Origin: Croceibacterium sp. TMG7-5b_MA50
GTDB taxonomy: Bacteria; Pseudomonadota; Alphaproteobacteria; Sphingomonadales; Sphingomonadaceae
Assembly (NCBI RefSeq): GCF_039830145.1
Contig: NZ_CP156082.1
Span: forward strand, 204,001 to 268,000
Direction of reading: 5' to 3'
Length of the DNA: 64,000 nucleotides
Below the pieces are notes generated by a model. That model saw nothing but the letters and a program-made list of their open reading frames with translations, ran no database searches and was not told the origin of the DNA. Each line of letters begins with the position of its first letter. The stretch's first letter is position 1. Shown here piece by piece: positions 57,809 to 64,000 of this stretch. The position numbers were made by a program, and so were the translations under genes.

Positions 57809-58443
57809 CGCAGCGCCTCCACCAGCTCCGCCGTCGCCATCACCCGCGCGCAGGCATCGGCGGCATGGGCCAGCGCCCGGTCGTGCCACTCCCGGCTGAA
57901 GTCGCCCAGCGCATCGCCCGCCATGAAGGGCTGGATGTCCAGCTGGAACGCCTCCGCCGCGGTGAACAGGCACCCGATATGGGCGTAGATGCCGCAGACG
58001 ATCAGCTGGTCCCGCCCCCGGGCGCGCATCAGCACCTCCAGGTTGCTGCGCTGGAACGCGCTGTAGCGGTGCTTGACCAGCACGATGTCGCCCTCCTGCG
58101 GGGCCAGGGCGGGCACGATCGGCTGATGCTCCGCCACATGCCGCATGCCCGGACCCCACAGATCGGCCTGCAGCCCCCGGTCGGCACGCAGCTGGTCGCC
58201 ATGCTGGGCGGTGAAGAACACCGGCACCCCGCCGCTGCGCGCCGCCGCCAGCAGCGCGGCGATGTTGCGGGTGAGCTCGGCCACCGGATCGCCGGCAAAG
58301 GCGTCGACGAAGTAATGCTGCATGTCATGCACCAGCAGCGCGGCGCGCCCACGTTCCGGCACCCAGTCCGCGCGGGAGGGCGGCCACTCGGCCGGCATCG
58401 GGTAGGGGGCGATACCCGGCAGGCGGCGGGCGGGCGCGGTCAT
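57805..58443 (-). CDS. dhbB: Isochorismatase
   Basis: 212 residues from ATG 58443. Isochorismatase hydrolase with [46 protein letters not shown] and [18 protein letters not shown]. It ends after the hydrolase domain, so it lacks the aryl-carrier domain that DhbB/EntB use to load dihydroxybenzoate onto an NRPS. It would therefore release free product. Overlaps dhbC and dhbA by 4 bases each. Confidence 0.92.
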   Translation of the reverse strand: MTAPARRLPGIAPYPMPAEWPPSRADWVPERGRAALLVHDMQHYFVDAFAGDPVAELTRNIAALLAAARSGGVPVFFTAQHGDQLRADRGLQADLWGPGMRHVAEHQPIVPALAPQEGDIVLVKHRYSAFQRSNLEVLMRARGRDQLIVCGIYAHIGCLFTAAEAFQLDIQPFMAGDALGDFSREWHDRALAHAADACARVMATAELVEALR

Positions 58444-59555
58444 GCCGGCACCTGCGCGGCCAGGTCCAGCGCCCGCAGCATTGCCGCGAACTTGGCGCCC
58501 GTCTCGGCGAGTTCCGCCGCAGGGTCCGATCCGGCGACGATGCCCGCCCCGGCATGCAGCGTCAGCTCGCCGCCGCAGATCTCGGCGCAGCGCAGGGTGA
58601 CGTACCACTCGCCATCGCCCGCCGCATCGGTCCAGCCGATCGCCCCGCCATACAGGCCTCGCGTGCCGCCCTCCAGCCGGCGGATCACGTCGAGCGCCGC
58701 CGCGCGCGGCACGCCGCCGACCGCCGGAGTCGGGTGCAGCAGCGCCGCCAGCCCTGCGGCACCCGGGCCATCTCCGCCGCGCAAGGTGCCGGTGATCTGT
58801 GTTCCCAGATGCCACATCGTCGCGGTGGAGCGTAGCGCCGGACCCGCCACCCGCAGATCGCTGCACAGCGGGCTCAGCAGATCGGCGATGTAGTCGACCA
58901 CCAGGCGATGCTCCCTGAGGTCCTTGTCCGACCGCAGCAGCCGCTCCCCCGCGGCGCGGTCCGCCACCGCATCGCTCTCCCGCCGGGCGGAGCCGGCCAG
59001 CGGGTGGGAGCGGATGGTCGCGCCGTTCCGGGCCACCAGCAGTTCCGGCGTCGCTCCCACCAGCCAGTGATGCGGCCGGCCGCTAACGGGCGTCAGATCG
59101 AGGAGGAAGGTCACGACGCTTGGATCAGCGCCGTGCAGCCGCGCCGCCACGGCGAGCGGGTCGACCGGCGTACCCGCCGCGACCTGCAGCTGGCGCGCCA
59201 GTACAACCTTGGTCAGCACGCCGCCTTCGATCATCCGGACCGCCTCGGCGACTATCTCGGCGTAATGCTCCCCCTGATCCACAATGGCGAGGGCAGCGGG
59301 CCGCATCGTCAATGGCAGGTCAGGCAACTCGCCATCGCCACGCCGACCTGCGGGGCGAAACAAGTAGCCCGGTTGCGCCGCGTCGAACGGCAAGGCCCCG
59401 GCTACCAGCGTCCCCGTCGCGGCTGCAGCCAGCATATCGCGTGCGGTATCCTCCAGCGCGGATTGCAACGGTTGCCGCACCTCCGCCGGCTCTCCCGCGG
59501 ACAGCCGCGTCTCCGGCCCCAGCAGCAGCAGGCTTTCCCTTGTCACGTTCACCAC
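58440..59555 (-). CDS. dhbC: Isochorismate synthase
   Basis: 371 residues from GTG 59555; TTG 59567 and GTG 59546 are alternatives. Chorismate-binding enzyme: VLTKVVLARQLQVAAG, GATPELLVARNG, SHPLAGSARR, HRLVVDYIADLL, LHPTPAVGGVPRAAAL, YGGAIGWTD and AGAGIVAGSDP. It converts chorismate to isochorismate. First gene of the dhbCBA operon; the Fur-box-like palindrome lies directly at its start, so iron repression is likely. Confidence 0.92.
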   Translation of the reverse strand: MVNVTRESLLLLGPETRLSAGEPAEVRQPLQSALEDTARDMLAAAATGTLVAGALPFDAAQPGYLFRPAGRRGDGELPDLPLTMRPAALAIVDQGEHYAEIVAEAVRMIEGGVLTKVVLARQLQVAAGTPVDPLAVAARLHGADPSVVTFLLDLTPVSGRPHHWLVGATPELLVARNGATIRSHPLAGSARRESDAVADRAAGERLLRSDKDLREHRLVVDYIADLLSPLCSDLRVAGPALRSTATMWHLGTQITGTLRGGDGPGAAGLAALLHPTPAVGGVPRAAALDVIRRLEGGTRGLYGGAIGWTDAAGDGEWYVTLRCAEICGGELTLHAGAGIVAGSDPAAELAETGAKFAAMLRALDLAAQVPA

Positions 59556-59560
59556 ACGAT

Positions 59561-59579
59561 ATTGCAAGACAGTCGCAAT
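59561..59579. promoter_or_regulatory. Probable Fur box of the dhbCBA operon
   Basis: The 19-base imperfect palindrome ATTGCAAGACAGTCGCAAT has perfect ATTGC/GCAAT ends. It resembles the alphaproteobacterial Fur site ATTGCGAATGATTCGCAAT. It sits at the 5' end of dhbC, in the gap to the divergent patatin gene. Confidence 0.6.
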
Positions 59580-59685
59580 GAGCGCTTAGCCGCATTCCGC
59601 GGTGACGCAAGCGGGAAAGGGGTGATGGGCACCCAAGTGCAAGTGCGCCGTTCAGCACGCGGTGACTGGCAGCGGGCAGACCTGA

Positions 59686-60699
59686 ATGGACCGGCAGGAC
59701 TTCGGAACGATCGTGCTGGTGCTTGGCGGCGGCAACGCACTAGGCGCATACCAGGCCGGCGTGTGGGAGGCGCTGTCGGGTGCGGGGATCGAGCCTGACT
59801 GGATCGTCGGGACCTCCATTGGTGCGATCAACGGAGCGCTGATCGCCGGAAACGCGCCCGAACGGCGTCTGTCACGATTGACCCAGTTCTGGCAACCGGC
59901 GACCAGCCCCGGGACGCCAGCCGGATCGGCGGAGACCGCCAGGCGCACGGCCGCGGTCACCGGCTTTCTCACCAGCGGCCGGCCGGGTCTGTACGGATCG
60001 CTCGGACCGCTGGGCTCTTGGTGGGAGATGGACTCCGCCGCCTGGTCGCAGGCGCTGTTCACCTCGATGCCGCTTGCCCGCAGCCTGACGTCGCTGGTGG
60101 ACTGGCCGGTGCTCAACGCAGGGCCGATGCGCTTCACGGCCGGTGCCGTTGATATCGAGAGTGGCGCCGATGTTTTGTTCGACACAGGCGAGGTTTCGAT
60201 AACGCCCGATCATGTCCGGGCGAGCGGCGCGCTGATGCCCGCCTTTCCTGCGATCCGTATAGACGGGCGCGTCTATGGCGATGGCGGCCTATCCGCCAAC
60301 GTGCCGCTTGATCCCGTGCTTGGCACACGTTGGCAGCACCCCTGTCTCATCATCATGGTGGACCTGCTGCCCGCCGCCGCCCCGCTGCCCACCACCTTGG
60401 GGGAGGCGATCGGGCGGGCGCAGGACCTGAGCTTTGCCGCGCAGACCCGCCGCTCCATCACGCGCTGGCAGGTCAGCTACACGCATGACCCCGCCTATCG
60501 CGACAGCAGCGTGACGCTGGCCCCGCTGATCTACAGCGATCACGCACCGGAGGTTGCAGGCAAGGCGCTCGATTTCTCGCCGGTCTCTGTCCGGCACCGC
60601 TGGGATTGCGGACGGCGCGATGCTGCGGCGTTGCTGGCAGGCTTGCAAGATCGGTCTGTCGGTTCACCTGGCCTCACGATCCTGCCGTCGGCGGGGTGA
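59686..60699 (+). CDS. Patatin-like phospholipase
   Basis: 337 residues. Patatin catalytic dyad: GTSIG with Ser44 and DGG with Asp199, plus the oxyanion-forming GGGNALGAYQAG near residue 14-25. It should hydrolyse acyl chains of phospholipids or related esters. No signal peptide, so cytoplasmic. A C-terminal region similar to DUF3734 family tails may be present. It is divergent from dhbC; shared iron control is possible but untested. Confidence 0.88.
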   Translation: MDRQDFGTIVLVLGGGNALGAYQAGVWEALSGAGIEPDWIVGTSIGAINGALIAGNAPERRLSRLTQFWQPATSPGTPAGSAETARRTAAVTGFLTSGRPGLYGSLGPLGSWWEMDSAAWSQALFTSMPLARSLTSLVDWPVLNAGPMRFTAGAVDIESGADVLFDTGEVSITPDHVRASGALMPAFPAIRIDGRVYGDGGLSANVPLDPVLGTRWQHPCLIIMVDLLPAAAPLPTTLGEAIGRAQDLSFAAQTRRSITRWQVSYTHDPAYRDSSVTLAPLIYSDHAPEVAGKALDFSPVSVRHRWDCGRRDAAALLAGLQDRSVGSPGLTILPSAG

Positions 60700-60745
60700 C
60701 CTGCACCCTTGGCAGAAGCGGCCCGTGCGCGGTAGCACGGGTCCT

Positions 60746-61417
<672 letters not shown>

Positions 61418-61421
61418 GGCC

Positions 61422-62351
61422 ATGGGACACGGGCACCATCATCACGGTCATTCGCACGGGCATGGCCACAGCCATGCACCGGCCAGCTATGGCCGCGCCT
61501 TTGCCGTCGGCGTGGTGCTGAACACGATCTTCGTGGCGGTCGAAGCCGGGTTCGGCTGGTGGTCCGGTTCCATGGCGCTGGTCGCCGATGCAGGACATAA
61601 CCTGTCGGACGTGCTGAGCCTGGCTGTCGCCTGGACGGCCAGCGTGCTTGCCACCCGGCCAGCCAGTGCGCGCTTCACCTACGGCTACAAGTCGTCGGGC
61701 ATCCTGGCGGCCCTTGCCAATGCTGGGCTGCTGCTGGTGGCACTGGGTGCGATCCTGGTGGAAACGATGCGGCGGCTGCTTGATCCGGCGCCGGTTGCCG
61801 GGTGGACGATGGTGATCGTCGCCGCCATCGGCATCGCGGTCAACGGCGCCACCGCGCTGATGTTCATGGGCGGGCGGCAACACGACATCAATATTCGCGG
61901 TGCCTTCCTGCACATGGCGGCGGATGCGCTGGTCAGCCTGGGCGTGGTAATCGCGGGCGCCGCCATCCTGCTGACGGGCGCTTGGTGGGTCGATCCGGTC
62001 GCCAGCCTGCTGATCGTGGCGGTGATCGGCTGGGGCACTTGGGGCCTGCTGAAGGACAGCGTCGCCATGGGCCTGCTCGCCGTTCCTGCCAGCATCGACG
62101 AGGGCGCGGTTCGCACCCTGCTGGAGGGATTGCCCGGCGTCACCCGCGTGCATGACCTGCATATCTGGCCGATGAGCACCACGGAAACCGCGTTGACCGC
62201 GCATCTGGTGATGCCGGCTGGCGGGGGCGATGATGCTTTTTTGCACGATGCCGCTCACCTGCTGGAGGAACGCTTCGGCATCGGCCACGCGACCCTGCAG
62301 GTGGAGAGTGGCGGGACTGCGGCCTGCCACCTGGAACATGGTCACGCCTGA
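61422..62351 (+). CDS. Cation diffusion facilitator (Zn/Co/Cd efflux)
   Basis: 309 residues. A His-rich N-terminus (HGHHHHGHSHGHGHSH) precedes six membrane helices with the metal site MALVADAGHNLSDV and FLHMAADALVSLG, and a C-terminal cytoplasmic domain (VHDLHIWPMST). This is the CzcD/ZitB group of H+/metal antiporters. It starts four bases after mtgA, so may share its transcript. Confidence 0.93.
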   Translation: MGHGHHHHGHSHGHGHSHAPASYGRAFAVGVVLNTIFVAVEAGFGWWSGSMALVADAGHNLSDVLSLAVAWTASVLATRPASARFTYGYKSSGILAALANAGLLLVALGAILVETMRRLLDPAPVAGWTMVIVAAIGIAVNGATALMFMGGRQHDINIRGAFLHMAADALVSLGVVIAGAAILLTGAWWVDPVASLLIVAVIGWGTWGLLKDSVAMGLLAVPASIDEGAVRTLLEGLPGVTRVHDLHIWPMSTTETALTAHLVMPAGGGDDAFLHDAAHLLEERFGIGHATLQVESGGTAACHLEHGHA

Positions 62352-62367
62352 TGCAGGCGGGTGAACC

Positions 62368-62487
62368 TCAACCGCAGGCAATCTCCGCCCCTGCCTGACA
62401 TGCCTGATCCGCCGCTGACGTGGCGGCGGGCGCCGCCACCAGGGCGAGAGCGCAGGCAAGGACGGGGACAAGGCGAAGGAGGCGCAT
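62368..62487 (-). CDS. Possible small secreted peptide
   Basis: 39 codons from ATG 62487, too short for usual gene calling. A basic N-terminus and hydrophobic core (LLRLVPVLACALALVAAP) look like a signal peptide; the mature part would be about 14 residues with two cysteines. GGAG lies 7 bases upstream of the ATG. A CtrA-like sequence (CTAA-N7-TTAAC) is at 62535-62550. It resembles entericidin-type small proteins only in size and shape. Weak evidence overall. Confidence 0.3.
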   Translation of the reverse strand: MRLLRLVPVLACALALVAAPAATSAADQACQAGAEIACG

Positions 62488-62554
62488 TGGACAGGCTCCG
62501 GTGGAAGAGACCGGTCCCCATGCCTGCCCAACTGCTAAAGCGGGGTTAACGCCG

Positions 62555-62592
62555 AAACGAAAAGCGGCCGGCCTGCACTATGCAGACCGACC
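62555..62592 (-). terminator. Rho-independent terminator of clpX
   Basis: On the minus strand a 12-pair stem (62581-62592 with 62566-62577, loop 62578-62580) is followed by GCTTTTCGTTT. It lies 33 bases after the clpX stop. Confidence 0.9.
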
Positions 62593-62624
62593 GCCGATCG
62601 TGTCAGTTGGTCAGGGAAGGGCGA

Positions 62625-63893
62625 TCAGGCCGCGGCTTCCTGCTGCTTGCCTTCGCCGCTGACCACGCGGACCGGTTCCTTGCGGCCTTCGACCACCTCG
62701 TGATCAACCACCACCTCGGTAACGTCGTCCATGCCGGGCAGGTCGAACATGGTGTCGAGCAGGATCGCCTCCACGATGGAGCGCAGGCCACGTGCACCGG
62801 TCTTGCGCTTGATGGCCTTCTTGGCGATCGCCTCCAGCGCGTCGTCCGTGAAGGTCAGCTTCACGTCCTCCAGCTCGAACAGCTTGGCGTACTGCTTCAC
62901 CAGCGCGTTCTTCGGCTCCTTCAGGATCATGACCAGCGCCGGCACATCCAGGTCGTGCAACGTGGCGATCACCGGCAGGCGGCCGACGAATTCGGGGATC
63001 AGGCCGAAGCGGAGCAGATCCTCCGGCTCCGTCTTCATCAGCATTTCGCCGACCTTGCGCTGTTCGGGATCGGCGACATGTGCGCCGAAGCCGATCGAGC
63101 GCTTCTGCAGGCGGTCGCCGATGATCTTCTCGAGACCCGCGAAGGCGCCGCCGCAGATGAACAGGATGTTGGTCGTGTCCACCTGCAGGAATTCTTGCTG
63201 CGGATGCTTGCGCCCGCCCTGCGGCGGTACGCTGGCAGTGGTGCCTTCCATCAGCTTCAGCAACGCCTGCTGCACACCCTCGCCGCTGACGTCGCGGGTG
63301 ATGGAGGGATTCTCCGCCTTGCGCGTGATCTTATCGATCTCGTCGATGTAGACGATGCCCTGCTGCGCCTTCTCGACATTGTAGTCGCTGGCCTGCAGCA
63401 GCTTCAGGATGATGTTCTCTACATCCTCGCCCACGTAGCCTGCTTCGGTCAGCGTGGTGGCATCGGCCATGGTGAAGGGGACGTCGAACGTGCGCGCCAG
63501 CGTCTGCGCCAGCAGTGTCTTGCCCGAACCCGTAGGGCCGATCAGCAGGATGTTCGACTTCGCCAGTTCAACGTCGCCGGCCTTGCCGCTGTGCTTCAGC
63601 CGCTTGTAGTGATTGTGCACCGCGACGGAGAGGACGCGCTTGGCCTTGTCCTGGCCGATGACGTAATCGTTCAGCGTGTCACAGATCTCGCGCGGGGCGG
63701 TGACTTCACCGTCCTTGCGCCCGGCGATGCCACCCTTGGCCTCTTCCCGGATGATGTCATTGCACAGCTCGACGCATTCATCGCAAATGAACACCGTCGG
63801 GCCGGCGATCAGCTTGCGTACCTCGTGCTGGCTCTTGCCGCAGAAGCTGCAATAAAGGGTGCTCTTGCTGTCCGATCCGCTCAATTTCGTCAT
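62625..63893 (-). CDS. clpX: ATP-dependent Clp protease ATP-binding subunit ClpX
   Basis: 422 residues. N-terminal zinc-binding domain with Cys15, Cys18, Cys37 and Cys40; AAA+ core with Walker [25 protein letters not shown] and the pore loop [10 protein letters not shown]. The IGF loop that docks ClpP is present (RSIGFGAHV). ClpXP unfolds and degrades regulators, including CtrA in this group. clpP is probably just upstream, beyond the window edge. A strong terminator follows. Confidence 0.98.
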   Translation of the reverse strand: MTKLSGSDSKSTLYCSFCGKSQHEVRKLIAGPTVFICDECVELCNDIIREEAKGGIAGRKDGEVTAPREICDTLNDYVIGQDKAKRVLSVAVHNHYKRLKHSGKAGDVELAKSNILLIGPTGSGKTLLAQTLARTFDVPFTMADATTLTEAGYVGEDVENIILKLLQASDYNVEKAQQGIVYIDEIDKITRKAENPSITRDVSGEGVQQALLKLMEGTTASVPPQGGRKHPQQEFLQVDTTNILFICGGAFAGLEKIIGDRLQKRSIGFGAHVADPEQRKVGEMLMKTEPEDLLRFGLIPEFVGRLPVIATLHDLDVPALVMILKEPKNALVKQYAKLFELEDVKLTFTDDALEAIAKKAIKRKTGARGLRSIVEAILLDTMFDLPGMDDVTEVVVDHEVVEGRKEPVRVVSGEGKQQEAAA

Positions 63894-64000
63894 GCTCTCG
63901 TCCTGATCCCGGGCCGGTCCGCCCGGTGATTCGGTTGGAGGGATTCGCCCCCCGCAAATGTAAGGTGCGGAGGCTCAATAGCAATTCTGGGCAAGCTTGT

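Overview
The window is GC-rich chromosomal DNA from an alphaproteobacterium, most likely a sphingomonad (Sphingomonadales). Pointers are the Tol-Pal order, a dcw cell-wall cluster whose ftsZ is not followed by lpxC, a ChpT phosphotransferase of the CtrA relay, sphingomonad-style REP sequences, and Kdo genes grouped with KpsC/KpsS instead of lipid A genes. Genes are tightly packed, with many 4-base ATGA or GTGA overlaps.

Layout. 1-2650: end of the tol-pal operon (tolA 3' end, tolB, pal), then a J-domain protein. 3299-14307: a Kdo/capsule region (glycosyltransferase, KpsC, phosphatase, KdsB, KpsF/KdsD, KdsA, a fatty-acid hydroxylase, an SDR, an LTA-synthase-like membrane sulfatase, KpsS). 14304-17513: a DNA glycosylase, a ferredoxin, cysteine synthase and two envelope proteins. 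17534-36431: a complete dcw cluster from mraZ to ftsZ, preceded by three phased repeats that look like the MraZ operator. 36424-47474: a SPOR protein, YbjN, ProC, a BI-1 protein, a polyproline lipoprotein, tRNA-Ala(CGC), ObgE, YggS, a ThiE-like protein, FtsK and a GST. 47503-53750: acetate symporter pair, a small DUF559-derived inverted-repeat element, AmpD-like amidase, ChpT, a JAMM peptidase, RluD-type synthase and the heat-shock sigma factor RpoH with a strong terminator.

53750-57061 is looser and visibly less GC-rich. It holds REP-like sequence, a VOC protein, a PHB-depolymerase-type esterase, a two-gene small-protein module with a MbcA/ParS (DUF2384)-like domain, and a gene-free stretch with phased direct repeats; it looks like accessory DNA. 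57062-59579 is a three-gene 2,3-dihydroxybenzoate operon (dhbCBA) under a probable Fur box. A patatin, MtgA, a CDF metal transporter, a possible small secreted peptide and ClpX close the window.

Most of the content is core envelope growth and division: peptidoglycan precursors (murB-G, mraY, ddl), polymerisation and division (ftsI, ftsW, mtgA, ftsL, ftsQ, ftsA, ftsZ, ftsK, SPOR protein), outer-membrane constriction (tol-pal), wall recycling (amidase) and surface polysaccharide anchoring (Kdo/Kps). The best candidates for something new are the DUF559-derived element with compensatory hairpin changes, the DUF2384 small-gene pair, the GTGTCAACTT repeats, and two genes (kdsB and the SPOR gene) with no canonical start codon.
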